From contig NZ_JRFE01000003.1 of assembly GCF_000756305.1 (NCBI RefSeq), forward strand, positions 39,278 to 103,277: DNA of 64,000 nucleotides, in the 5' to 3' direction. Shown here in pieces: positions 17,861-27,201 of this stretch (its first letter is position 1; each line of letters opens with the position of its first letter). This stretch comes from Myxosarcina sp. GI1. Lineage in GTDB: Bacteria > Cyanobacteriota > Cyanobacteriia > Cyanobacteriales > Xenococcaceae. Made by a program: the position numbers and the translations under genes. The notes under the pieces are model-generated. The model had not been told where the DNA came from and made no database searches. It saw only the letters and a program-made list of their open reading frames with translations.

Positions 17861-18592
17861 TCAAGCCTCTGAATGTGTATCGGCAATTTCTTTATTTAAA
17901 GCCTGTCTGGCAATACGAGTAACGTAAAGAGTTACGGCAACGGTAGCAATAAAGCCAATAATGCGAATCGTCCATTGAACTGTAGGATTTGTAGGTTGAC
18001 TCTCGCCACCAACTGTAGCAATACTACCTGCCAGAGAACCTATATAGACATACATAATCGTTCCTGGAATCATTCCTGCAAAGCCGATAACGTAGTCTTT
18101 TAAAGATACTCCAGTCACGCCAAGTGAATAGTTGAGCAAATTAAAGGGAAACACGGGGGAAAGTCGCGTCAGTAAGACAATTTTTAATCCTTCCCTGCTT
18201 ACAGCCTCGTCAATTGCTTGAAACTTGCGATCGCCTGCTATTTTTTGCGAAATCCAGCCTCTAGCCAGGTAACGTCCTACTAAAAATGCTAGAGTCGCTC
18301 CAATAGTTGCCCCAACAAAAACATAAATCGAACCCAAAATTACGCCAAAGATTACTCCCGCTCCCAGGGTCAAAATCGCTCCTGGTAAAAATGCCACTGT
18401 CGCAATGATATAAATTGCTATGAATGCTAATGCTCCAATTGCTCCTAGATCGTTGACCCATTGCAAGACATTTCTTAATAATTCCTGGGGATCGAATCCG
18501 CCAGCAGTTCCTATTTCCTGGGCTTGCACTGGCGCAGTTGTAATAATTAAGCTAATTACTGCAAACAATCCGATTTTTATATATTTATTCAT
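17861..18592 (-). CDS. TVP38/TMEM64 (DedA-superfamily) membrane protein
   Basis: The 243-residue protein starts with a signal-like segment ending TTAPVQAQE. Its core is that of the SNARE-associated/VTT family: FLPGAILTLGAGVIFGV, GATLAFLVGRYLARG, and LTRLSPVFPFNLLNYSLGVTGV followed by IPGTIMYVYIGSLAG (about 70-195). Such proteins are membrane-embedded; members of the wider family act in lipid scrambling or undecaprenyl phosphate recycling. The specific function in cyanobacteria is unknown. It is monocistronic. Confidence 0.85.
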   Translation of the reverse strand: MNKYIKIGLFAVISLIITTAPVQAQEIGTAGGFDPQELLRNVLQWVNDLGAIGALAFIAIYIIATVAFLPGAILTLGAGVIFGVILGSIYVFVGATIGATLAFLVGRYLARGWISQKIAGDRKFQAIDEAVSREGLKIVLLTRLSPVFPFNLLNYSLGVTGVSLKDYVIGFAGMIPGTIMYVYIGSLAGSIATVGGESQPTNPTVQWTIRIIGFIATVAVTLYVTRIARQALNKEIADTHSEA

Positions 18593-18877
18593 TGACAGAC
18601 TTGGGGTATGGATTTCGATTCCGCTTTACCGACTCAACTAATACTCTCTAAGTTTGCTTGATGCTTGCTTAAAATTTTCCTGAGAACAAATTAATTTTGC
18701 TTTCAATAAATACAGTGATTGTCAGTCCCTTAAGATACACTTTGTTCGATTATAGATACTAAAAAAGAGCAGATCTCGACTCAAAAATTTTTTGGGTAGT
18801 TAAATCATAATTTCTGGGAAAAATTACCATAAACTTTAATTAGAGCGAGTAAACTCAAAAGTAGATTTAAAATACCC

Positions 18878-19906
18878 TTGAAAAATCATCACGTTATTAC
18901 CATAGGCACATCCGCTGGAGGTATTCAGGCATTAAAAACACTTGTAAGCCAGTTACCAAAAAACTTTCCCGCTTCAATACATGTTGTGCTACATATTTCT
19001 AACGAAGCTCCTAGTAATTTACCTACAATTTTAAAGAAAGCGGGGCAACTTTCAGTATCATTTAGTGAGGATGGAGAGCGAATCGAGCCTGGTCATATTT
19101 ATATCGCACCACCCGACTTTCATCAAATACTAGAATACGATCGCATTAGGGTGATACGCGGTCCAAGAGAAAATCGTATGCGTCCCGCTATCGATCCGTT
19201 ATTTCGTTCGGCAGCCGTTGCTTATACTTCTTACGCTACAGGAGTAATATTAACGGGAATGTTAGATGATGGTACTGCAGGACTACAGGCGATTAAGGCT
19301 TGTGGTGGTACGGCTATCGTGCAAGATCCCAAAGATGCTGCATATAGCAGTATGCCTGAAAGTGCAATTTCTAACGTAAAAGTAGATTGGGTCGTGCCGT
19401 TAAATGATATAGCCGCTCTTTTGCAACAACGAATTCGCCAAACTCCCCCTGTGATAAAAGAGGTACCCGCACATTTACTGCTTGAAGTACCTATTGCCCA
19501 AAATGCAATAACCAAACCAGCAATTATGGATCGAATTGGTAAGCCTGTTGCCCAAAGCTGTCCTAGTTGCGGAGGACCTTTATGGCAAATGAAGAATGGT
19601 TCGCTGCTTCGCTATCGTTGTCATATCGGTCATGCTTTCTCAAATCGTACCTTAGTTGAAGAACAGAGTGAAGCAACAGAAAAAGCACTGTGGATAGCTT
19701 TGAGAACCTTAGAAGAACGCGCTCGCCTCTTAAAAAATATGAGCGATAACTATGCTCAAAAGGGTGCTACAAGTCTGGCAAAAGTTCATGAAGAGCGATC
19801 GGCAGAAGCGTTTGATGGTGCATTGCACATTCGTAGTTTAATTCGCGACCTTAGAATCGTATCGGAATTTCCTACCGACAAGAAACCAAAAAAAGAAGCT
19901 TCTTGA
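18878..19906 (+). CDS. Stand-alone CheB-type methylesterase with C-terminal extension
   Basis: The 342-residue protein begins at a TTG and has no receiver domain. Residues 5-190 form a CheB methylesterase domain: GTSAGGIQAL with nucleophile Ser12, VVLHIS with the catalytic His, and ILTGMLDDGTAG with the Asp. Residues about 225-260 carry a Cys/His pattern, CPSCGGPLW and RYRCHIGHAF, a possible zinc site. A helical tail (about 262-335) follows. This layout is common in environmental bacteria and is distinct from chemotaxis CheB. No cheR, cheA or receptor gene is nearby. Its substrate is unknown; a second, shorter CheB lies at 62508-63077. Confidence 0.85.
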   Translation: MKNHHVITIGTSAGGIQALKTLVSQLPKNFPASIHVVLHISNEAPSNLPTILKKAGQLSVSFSEDGERIEPGHIYIAPPDFHQILEYDRIRVIRGPRENRMRPAIDPLFRSAAVAYTSYATGVILTGMLDDGTAGLQAIKACGGTAIVQDPKDAAYSSMPESAISNVKVDWVVPLNDIAALLQQRIRQTPPVIKEVPAHLLLEVPIAQNAITKPAIMDRIGKPVAQSCPSCGGPLWQMKNGSLLRYRCHIGHAFSNRTLVEEQSEATEKALWIALRTLEERARLLKNMSDNYAQKGATSLAKVHEERSAEAFDGALHIRSLIRDLRIVSEFPTDKKPKKEAS

Positions 19907-20423
19907 CTAATGGTCACAGCAGCGAACATTACCTTGCTTAGTAGGTATGACTTTGCGATCGCACCGCTCGATCTCGTCAGTTAAAACTAGAAGTCAAGCA
20001 TTTCAGGTATTTTTTGTTTGAGAATCTGTAACTACACACAACATTGCATTATCTAATTTTTGCTACTTTCTTTCCAATTAATTTATTTAACTAGTTTATA
20101 TAAATAATTAATTTACACAAAAAATACGTGCTTCAAAGCGCCATTAACATTAAAATAAGATGCTTCAAACAATTATTATAAAATACTTTAATTAATTGTA
20201 TTTTGGTGTTTTTAATTACATTGTTAGCTGTAAAATTGTCACCAAATTATATATAATATTGAAAATTTTAAAATTGTAATATAATATAATCTTTTATTGA
20301 ATTTATTAAGCTTTGAGAAGCCAAATATAGAGCTTTTTTGCGGTCTGGAGTGTTATTCATCCTTTAAATTAAGCTTTTAAATTGCTGCTTTATAGATAAA
20401 ACATACGAAGTTAGAAAAAATTT
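19907..20423. other. AT-rich intergenic region at the border of the polysaccharide locus
   Basis: About 500 bases without a supportable gene separate the orphan CheB from the polysaccharide locus. The second half is extremely AT-rich with runs of A and T. No terminator, tRNA or repeat was recognised. Confidence 0.5.
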
Positions 20424-21929
20424 ATGACTAAAAAATGTCATGAAAATTGCATTAAATCGAGCGAGCGAGCGATTGATTTATTAAATCATGAAGTCTGCAA
20501 TAAACCAGTTATTGTAGACTTTGATGAAACCCTTTTTTTAAGCAATTCAACTCAAGAATATCTTAATACTTTATATCCGCGAGTTTTCGGAGTGGCTTTG
20601 CTCGCTCTAATGAATTATCTTCAACCTTGGAACTGGTTGCCAGAAAAATTTAAGGGAGAAATATCGCGCGATTGGTTGAGAGTAGTAACTGCGACGGTTC
20701 TTTTTCCCTGGACACCAATTATTTGGCAATGGCGTGCCAGGCGACTGGCTAGCCTTTACCAAAATACCAAGCTTAATGAAGCTTTGACTCAATCTACAGG
20801 TCAAATAATCATTGCCTCTTTGGGTTTTGGCTTTATTATTCGTCCTATACTAAAGAACATTCCTCTAAAAATACAAGATCTGATTACTTGCAGTTTTTGG
20901 CAGGGACCTTACGAACGATTTGTAGGAAAACAAGTTTTAGTAGAAGCAAGAATCGGTTCTGATGCGATCGATAGAGCCGTTTTTATTACCGATTCCATAA
21001 ATGATTTACCGCTTCTTTCTTTAGTTGCAAAACCCTGTTTGATAAACTGGCCAGAAACTAAAAAAGTCTCAATGATGGCTGGTGTGTACCTGCCTTTTTT
21101 TTACTCAGAACGAATCAAACGTCCTAGTCAGTCTCATTTTGTCAAACAAGTACTAACTGACGATTTAGCAATTTTAATTTTAGGATTTAGCTGGTTGAGT
21201 CACCATCCCGCAATACACTCACTGAGCATGGCGTTATTGCTTGTTTCTTTTAATTGCATTTACGAGATCGGCTATTGGGAAAACGATAAGATTGGCGAAC
21301 AGTTTGAAGAAAAACCCGTTCTATCGGATCGCTACAGACAAACTCAATTTAAAATACCTCTGATTCAGCCTTGGATTTGGGCTTTGTGCCTGGCAATTCC
21401 AGGATTGATATTATTAGAATTAAGTCAGATTCAATTCAATTATGCAAGTGTCGATTGGCAACTAAATATAGCTCCATTTAACGAACTAACCCTCAAGCTA
21501 GGATCGTGGTTCGCTTTACTAGTTTTGGTGCGTGTAATATTTTGGAGTTTTAACCACGTCGATAAACTAACAAGAATTTGGTTCTATCCTTTATTGCAAG
21601 CTACCAAATGTTTGGGTTTTGTGGCGATCGCTATAACTAATCAAATCGGTGCCATGCTGTTTGTCGCCCAGATAATCTCACGCTCCATACCTTACATTAT
21701 TTATCGTTGGCAACCTGAAGTAATAACATACCCACGCGAATTTCCAGATCGATTGTGTCGCTTGCTAATATTTGAACTTTTGCTGGCAGCAATATTAGTT
21801 GAAGAACGCAGTATCGTTACTATTCTAACTTGGCAGGTATTGGCAATTACTGTTTTGTTATCTGTACGAGCAACTAAAGACATTTGGCTCGCTGTTAGTC
21901 AAGCAAAACCTATTTTACGCTTTAAATGA
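20424..21929 (+). CDS. HAD-type phosphatase fused to a UbiA-like membrane domain
   Basis: The 501-residue protein joins two parts. Residues about 28-215 form a HAD-superfamily phosphatase: DFDETLFLS with Asp32 and Asp34, and motif IV ITDSINDLPLL with Asp190 and Asp194. From about 240 on there are seven or eight hydrophobic segments. A loop at 280-300 reads YEIGYWENDKIGEQFEEKP, which recalls the first Asp-rich site (NxxxD-like, usually followed by K and P residues) of UbiA prenyltransferases, though it is not a perfect match. HAD/UbiA fusions exist in polyprenyl-phosphate sugar pathways. Its place at the head of an exopolysaccharide locus suggests handling of a polyprenyl phosphate or pyrophosphate carrier. 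The fusion is plain; the UbiA assignment is moderate, and the reaction is inferred. Confidence 0.6.
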   Translation: MTKKCHENCIKSSERAIDLLNHEVCNKPVIVDFDETLFLSNSTQEYLNTLYPRVFGVALLALMNYLQPWNWLPEKFKGEISRDWLRVVTATVLFPWTPIIWQWRARRLASLYQNTKLNEALTQSTGQIIIASLGFGFIIRPILKNIPLKIQDLITCSFWQGPYERFVGKQVLVEARIGSDAIDRAVFITDSINDLPLLSLVAKPCLINWPETKKVSMMAGVYLPFFYSERIKRPSQSHFVKQVLTDDLAILILGFSWLSHHPAIHSLSMALLLVSFNCIYEIGYWENDKIGEQFEEKPVLSDRYRQTQFKIPLIQPWIWALCLAIPGLILLELSQIQFNYASVDWQLNIAPFNELTLKLGSWFALLVLVRVIFWSFNHVDKLTRIWFYPLLQATKCLGFVAIAITNQIGAMLFVAQIISRSIPYIIYRWQPEVITYPREFPDRLCRLLIFELLLAAILVEERSIVTILTWQVLAITVLLSVRATKDIWLAVSQAKPILRFK

Positions 21930-22121
21930 ATATGGCTCGGATCGCAATCTAATGGTTAAGGAAAAATATTTAATTGTATTTATAATATTTTATGAATAAT
22001 GTTTTGGTAAATACACTGAAAATGGCAAAAGTATGAAATAATTTTACGCGTGCAACTTTTGTAACGACAATTGAGCAAATCTAATTGATTTAATACAAAA
22101 TCAGTTTTATTATTAGTAATT

Positions 22122-23102
22122 TTGTATTACTCAACAATTGTAAGTATAAATATTGTTGTCAGGCTGATTGTTCATATACAAAAGCTTGTAAAAAAACGAC
22201 CCACCAACCAGACAAAGTTTAGTAAGGAGCTAAAATTAACAAAAAAATATTTGTGTTATACACTAAATTTTATTATTTTAGCGTCAGTATTAAAAGTGAT
22301 TAACAAAGGTAAATACTCTGTTTTGGGTATCAATATTCACGCAGTAGATTATGAAAGTGCTGTAAAAAGTATAGTTTCAGCTGCTGCCGAGCGACACTCT
22401 TATTCAGTTAGTGCTTTGGCAGTACATGGAGTAATGACAGGATTTTTGGATTCACTACATGCGAGGCGTTTAAATGGTTTGGATTTAGTAGTTCCCGACG
22501 GTCAACCAGTCCGTTGGGCATTGTCTTGGCTTTACAATCAGAAACTACCCGATCGCGTTTATGGACCCAATCTAACTTTAAAAGTTGCCGAATCTTTTGC
22601 CAAACAAGGATTGAGTATTTATTTGTACGGTAGCAAACCAGAAACTTTAGACAAGCTAGTGGCAAATTTTAAACAACTATACCCCGAACTAAAAATTGCT
22701 GGAGTCGAACCTTCTAAATTTCGTAAATTAACCGAAAAAGAAAGATTAGAACTTGTAGAACGCATCAAAGCTTCAGGGGCAAATGCCGTCTTTTTAGGCT
22801 TAGGCTGTCCGCGACAAGAAACTTGGGCTTATGAATATCGCAATCTTTTAAATATACCTATTTTAGCTGTGGGTGCCGCTTTTGATTTTCATGCGGGAAC
22901 TCTGCCACAAGCTCCTGTATGGATGCAGAACGCTGGTCTAGAGTGGCTTTATCGTTTGGTTCAAGAGCCAAATCGTTTATGGAAACGATATATGTATCTC
23001 AATCCTCTTTATTTGTGGAATATTTTATTACAGTATTTGGGGTGGAGAAAATTTGTTCCCACCATGCCTAATGGCAAAGAAACAATTGAATCTTATGGCT
23101 AA
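22122..23102 (+). CDS. WecG/TagA/CpsF family glycosyltransferase (GT26)
   Basis: The core from about residue 60 matches the family: [56 protein letters not shown] and [10 protein letters not shown], ending in the usual [18 protein letters not shown]. Such enzymes add the second sugar (for example N-acetylmannosamine-type) to a polyprenyl-pyrophosphate-linked sugar. The frame opens at a TTG at 22122, but the first 58 residues are basic and AT-driven. An in-frame GTG at 22296 ([12 protein letters not shown], giving 268 residues) fits the family length better. Neither start has a convincing ribosome site. It is encoded in the exopolysaccharide locus and would act after the initiating transferase at 35208-36689. 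Confidence 0.88.
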   Translation: MYYSTIVSINIVVRLIVHIQKLVKKRPTNQTKFSKELKLTKKYLCYTLNFIILASVLKVINKGKYSVLGINIHAVDYESAVKSIVSAAAERHSYSVSALAVHGVMTGFLDSLHARRLNGLDLVVPDGQPVRWALSWLYNQKLPDRVYGPNLTLKVAESFAKQGLSIYLYGSKPETLDKLVANFKQLYPELKIAGVEPSKFRKLTEKERLELVERIKASGANAVFLGLGCPRQETWAYEYRNLLNIPILAVGAAFDFHAGTLPQAPVWMQNAGLEWLYRLVQEPNRLWKRYMYLNPLYLWNILLQYLGWRKFVPTMPNGKETIESYG

Positions 23103-23349
23103 TTTTAAAAGATTTAAAATCAATGTTGCGAAATCTTGTATTTAATAGCTGCCATGAAAACCTTTGTGATTCATGATTAAAGATAGCAATAAATTTCAAT
23201 AATTTCGTTGAATTAAATTTAATATTTTGTTTATTTTGTTTTTGCCAAACTATTTAACATATAAAGTATAAATAGTTTGAAAGAGGTAACAGCATTATGT
23301 TCTATACAACTCATTTTATATACATATTCAAGTTGGTAATTTTATAGTC

Positions 23350-24525
23350 ATGCTTATTGGAATAATTGAAGTCAGCGAACCCAATCATTATTCAGCAGTA
23401 AATGGGCTACTTAAAACCTATGCTAGCGATAAAAATAATAAAATAATTGTCTATACTTTATCAGCAATTAAGCTTGCCCTCGATGAAAATGGCTTACCAG
23501 AAAATTCTAGTGTGGTGGTATTAGACAAAAATTGCTCTTTAAACAAACTACTCAAAGACATAGAAAATATTTCGTTTGACCGCATACATATTTGTACTAT
23601 TTTTGATAATTTTACCGATTTTGCTCGATTTAAACCGCAAACTAAGGAAATGTTTCTGCACATACATCAGTGTGAAGAATGGTATAATGACGACTTCGAG
23701 CGAGCCAAAAAAACTTTGCTTCTCAGCTTAAAAAATAAAGATCAAAATCGGCAATACTCTCGCATAATCGCCAGGACTGTTAGAGACTATCTCTACTATC
23801 GACTACTAAGAAAAAAAATACTTCATGACTACGATCGCTATTACAAGCTCAAGCTAATAGTTCATAGTGAAGGACAAAAAAACACTTTAATCAAATACTC
23901 ATGCAAATCTCCGATTATAGTTTTTCCGTTTGCCATTTATGAGGGAATGGAAGATCGTTCCCAAGAGAACGAGCGACTAAAAATTTGCATACCTGGAGTA
24001 ATTTCGCAAGCCAAACGTGACTATTTGAGTTTGTTTGAAGCTCTACAACAAAATTCTGAAACTTTGCGCGATCGCATATTTTTGCATTTATTAGGATATA
24101 TTACAGAGCGCGAAAAACCAGAAATGAAAGCAGCAATTTCAAATTTAGTCGATTCAGGATATCAAGTTTATTATCATGACTCATTTGTTTATGGCAAAGA
24201 GTTTGACGCAAGTATAGCAAATTGCGATTTACTGCTGAACAATCAATTTATTAGCAAAAACAATACTGAAGTTTACGGTCAAACTAAAGAATCGGGTATG
24301 ATTTTTAACATGCTGAGAGCAGCTAAACCAGGAATGTTGCCTCGCGAATATAATGTTTCTTCAGAATTTCACGATTCTAGCTTATTTTTTGACGATTATT
24401 ATCATTTTGTCAAGATCGTCAGTCAAGTTTTGGACGACACTCAATTATTAGATCGTCTAAAAGCATCTGCAAAAAAACTATCAGTAAGTTATTTACCAGA
24501 TAATCTTTATTCAAGATTGGTGTAA
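23350..24525 (+). CDS. Putative GT-B-type glycosyltransferase
   Basis: I do not recognise this 391-residue protein at family level. It is soluble. Its first half alternates strands and helices (MLIGIIEVSEPNHYSAVNGL at the start, FLHIHQCEEW near 100). A middle region RLKICIPGVISQAKRDYLSLFEAL (about 206-230) looks like the hinge and donor-domain start of GT-B enzymes, and a later KESGMIFNMLRAAKPGMLP (about 315-333) occupies the place of the family's E-x7-E region. Together with its position among polysaccharide genes this suggests a glycosyltransferase. It is not in an obvious operon; its 3' end faces the convergent gene at 24574. Confidence 0.45.
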   Translation: MLIGIIEVSEPNHYSAVNGLLKTYASDKNNKIIVYTLSAIKLALDENGLPENSSVVVLDKNCSLNKLLKDIENISFDRIHICTIFDNFTDFARFKPQTKEMFLHIHQCEEWYNDDFERAKKTLLLSLKNKDQNRQYSRIIARTVRDYLYYRLLRKKILHDYDRYYKLKLIVHSEGQKNTLIKYSCKSPIIVFPFAIYEGMEDRSQENERLKICIPGVISQAKRDYLSLFEALQQNSETLRDRIFLHLLGYITEREKPEMKAAISNLVDSGYQVYYHDSFVYGKEFDASIANCDLLLNNQFISKNNTEVYGQTKESGMIFNMLRAAKPGMLPREYNVSSEFHDSSLFFDDYYHFVKIVSQVLDDTQLLDRLKASAKKLSVSYLPDNLYSRLV

Positions 24526-24573
24526 ATCTATTGTTATAAGTAAATTTTTTTTTGATAGTAAAGGTTAAAATAT

Positions 24574-25548
24574 TTAATTTTGATGTTTAAACTCGTCAAT
24601 ATATTCAACCAGTTCTAAAATTTCTCGTTCAACCGCCAAATTCCAGCGATCGCGATATACAGTTAGATCGATTTTTTTAGGTGTTAAGTCTCTTATAGCC
24701 TTTTTAATTGATTCTGAAGAATTATCTACTAAAGTTGCCCATTCTCCAAATAATTTTTCAGTAAGAGATGTTTTGCTAATTACTAATTGTGTATTAGAAG
24801 ATAGAGCTTCGCAGGCACCGCTCGGTTGAGTTGCTTCACTGGTTGTTAAAACGAGAGCGGCTAAACTAGAACACAACATGTCGTGATATTTTTCAACAGG
24901 TAAGAACCCAGTCAAACGAACGTTTTTTAACTGCTGAAGTTTTTCTCTGATATTAGTTGATAACTTATTGATATCTGCTGTAACTATAAAGTTATATTCA
25001 GTCAAATCTTCCATAACCTCTAATAAAAGTTCTACTGGTTCATCCCAGGGATCGAAAGAAGCAATTACCAGTATTTGCTTGCTGTCTCGTTGTCGGCGGT
25101 CGTCAGCAGCAATAAATTTTATGGGATCGGAAATATTAAACAGACGGATGGATGTATATTTTTTTTCGACCAACTCATACATTTCTAGATTATGAACGAT
25201 AATAGCTTTGGCATTTTGAATCAAATATTTTGCTCCAGGTAGCTTTTGCCACATTTCTACTTGAAAGAGCGGATTGTGAGCATCAATAATGTAAGGAGTT
25301 CCTGTTAAGGCAGCAGGCAAAGCACTATAAGTTGGCGGGCATTGAACGATAACAAAATCGGGTTTTTGTCGGACAATTTGACTGATATTTACCACTAATT
25401 TAAACAAATAGTCAAATATTCTCAAATATTTGCTTTTAAACAAATGTGGTATAAATTTTAACTCTGCATTGACTAAAGGTGCTAGAACTTCAGGTCTTCG
25501 TTGATATTTTTTCCAAACAAAAAATATTTTTTTAGTATTATCAACCAT
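24574..25548 (-). CDS. GT4-like glycosyltransferase
   Basis: The 324-residue protein looks like a GT-B transferase. The acceptor half has PDFVIVQCPPTYSALPAAL followed by TPYIIDAHNPLFQVEMW (about 64-103) and AKAIIVHNLEMYELVEKKY. The donor half has ILVIASFDPWDEPVELLLE (about 162-180), VRLTGFLPVEKYHDML (about 213) and a final TSEATQPSGACEALSSNTQLVISK (about 240-262), with the E-x-L pattern of GT4 enzymes. It is cytoplasmic, with no membrane segment. It is one of three glycosyltransferase-like genes placed singly on alternating strands here, an arrangement typical of locus shuffling. Sugar unknown. Confidence 0.7.
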   Translation of the reverse strand: MVDNTKKIFFVWKKYQRRPEVLAPLVNAELKFIPHLFKSKYLRIFDYLFKLVVNISQIVRQKPDFVIVQCPPTYSALPAALTGTPYIIDAHNPLFQVEMWQKLPGAKYLIQNAKAIIVHNLEMYELVEKKYTSIRLFNISDPIKFIAADDRRQRDSKQILVIASFDPWDEPVELLLEVMEDLTEYNFIVTADINKLSTNIREKLQQLKNVRLTGFLPVEKYHDMLCSSLAALVLTTSEATQPSGACEALSSNTQLVISKTSLTEKLFGEWATLVDNSSESIKKAIRDLTPKKIDLTVYRDRWNLAVEREILELVEYIDEFKHQN

Positions 25549-26130
25549 AATAAAAATAAGCTTTTTAAAACTTTATAAATCAAAATCGAAAAATAAATAT
25601 AGCTATAGCAGTATTCAAATTAGCGAGATACGAAACTCGAACTTAAAAAGTATAGCTTAAATCTTTAAAGGATATCTAACAAGCTATCATGTTTTTAAAT
25701 TGGTAATCCAGGAAAGGGAACAGGGAACAGTAAAGGCATTAAAGTAAATTCCACTGATTTAAGAATACCCAGTTTGAATGCTTCTCAGTTTAAGTCTCAA
25801 TAACTGTTCTCAAGCAAATTTAATCAAACCGAATTACCAGCCTTATAACTTAATTTTATAAGTAAAAAATTACCAACTTCCTGACATAAGTACCTCTAAA
25901 CCTATATTTATATAAATATTGTTTTTTGACTGACAAGTTGTTTCCTGTAAATTGTTTTTGGTGCTAATGTTCACTTATGCACTCTTTTTAAGCTGTTACT
26001 CACTTTAGTAATAAAACCTAGCCTTGTAAAAACGACAGCGCGGGGTTGCACTGCAAGGTCACATCTAATAACCAGTGCAGTTGATTTTCAATAGATCGAT
26101 ACGGTTGTTTTGTTTACGCTTTAGTCTACT
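25549..26130. other. Intergenic region between two glycosyltransferase genes
   Basis: This 582-base divergent spacer must hold promoters for both flanking genes. It contains two 7-base units GGGAACA at 25716-25729 and a hairpin TGCACTG/CAGTGCA (26047-26053 with 26073-26079) in a locally GC-richer patch. No coding frame or terminator is supported. Confidence 0.4.
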
Positions 26131-27168
26131 ATGAAAATTTATACCTTTAATGCTGCTGAAAATACTCGTGTAGAAATACTATGGTCTCTCAGACCAAAAA
26201 ACAGAGACAAAATATTTGAAGAGTTTATTACAAAAAACAACTGGACAGAAGTTAGTTCCATACAAAATTGCCAAGTAGCTATCTATCCATACAAAGTTTT
26301 TAATCCAGAAACTCTAGCTTTTGATGCTTCAGTGTTTGATGCTGCTGAAGAAGCCGTTAAATACAACAAGCCTTTAGTCATTGATGCTACTAGTGATTCA
26401 GATGTATTTCTAGACATATCAACAGCTAACATTTTACGTTCTGGTCTATATAAAAGTTTGAAAAAAACCTTGGAAACAGAATGTCCATATTGGAGCGATG
26501 GCAAAACTAAAGATAAACTAGAATCTTTAGATATAGGTTTTAAATCTTCAAAACCTGCGGTTGGTTTTTGTGGAACCACATCATCTATTGGTAAACTTTT
26601 TAAGATTGGGAAAGTTTTACCTTTGTCAGTAGCTCAGTCGGTTTTATCTCAAGGTGCTATTGCGCGCCGAGTTGATATCAGACTGAAAAAAGGTATGAGT
26701 CACAAACTTAGAGCAATAGCAATAAATTTGCTCGAAGCAGATCCAAGAATAGATAGCTGTTTTGATATTACCAATCATCTAGACGATTACTACGACCGAG
26801 ACAATTCCAATCGAAATTTACTAGAAAATTTATTTATCAAAAACATGCTCGAGAGCGACTATGCTTTATGCGTGAGAGCTAATGGTAATTATTCAGGACG
26901 GTTTTATATGGCTCTAAATGCAGGTCGTATACCAGTGGTTATTGACACCGATGTAGTAATTCCTTATGAAGATAAACTACATATCATAAAAATTCCTGTT
27001 GATTCTCTATCAAAAATAGCAGACATAATTTTAGAACATTTCGAGCGGACAAGCGATCGCGAATTTCGCGAAATGAAAAGAGAAAATCGTTCGGTTTATC
27101 AACAGTTTTTAGCACCCGAAAAATTCTTACCTAATTTTCTTAAAGGTGTTGTCGAACGTAATAGTTAA
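26131..27168 (+). CDS. Exostosin-like (GT47-type) glycosyltransferase
   Basis: The 345-residue protein is soluble. Its C-terminal third has the pattern LESDYALCVRANGNYSGRFY followed by MALNAGRIPVVIDTDVVIPYED (about 247-288). This resembles the exostosin domain core, where a conserved RG-x-GN-S-x-RFYE-LA-GRIPV-ID stretch binds the nucleotide sugar. The middle contains KPAVGFCGTTSS (about 144-155), also at the expected place. Exostosin-like bacterial proteins build beta-linked polymers. The gene is followed closely by the convergent GH10 gene (stop-to-stop spacing 33 bases). The specific sugar is unknown. Confidence 0.65.
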   Translation: MKIYTFNAAENTRVEILWSLRPKNRDKIFEEFITKNNWTEVSSIQNCQVAIYPYKVFNPETLAFDASVFDAAEEAVKYNKPLVIDATSDSDVFLDISTANILRSGLYKSLKKTLETECPYWSDGKTKDKLESLDIGFKSSKPAVGFCGTTSSIGKLFKIGKVLPLSVAQSVLSQGAIARRVDIRLKKGMSHKLRAIAINLLEADPRIDSCFDITNHLDDYYDRDNSNRNLLENLFIKNMLESDYALCVRANGNYSGRFYMALNAGRIPVVIDTDVVIPYEDKLHIIKIPVDSLSKIADIILEHFERTSDREFREMKRENRSVYQQFLAPEKFLPNFLKGVVERNS

Positions 27169-27201
27169 AAATAAATATTTTGCTGACGTAAAAACTTCAA
27201 A

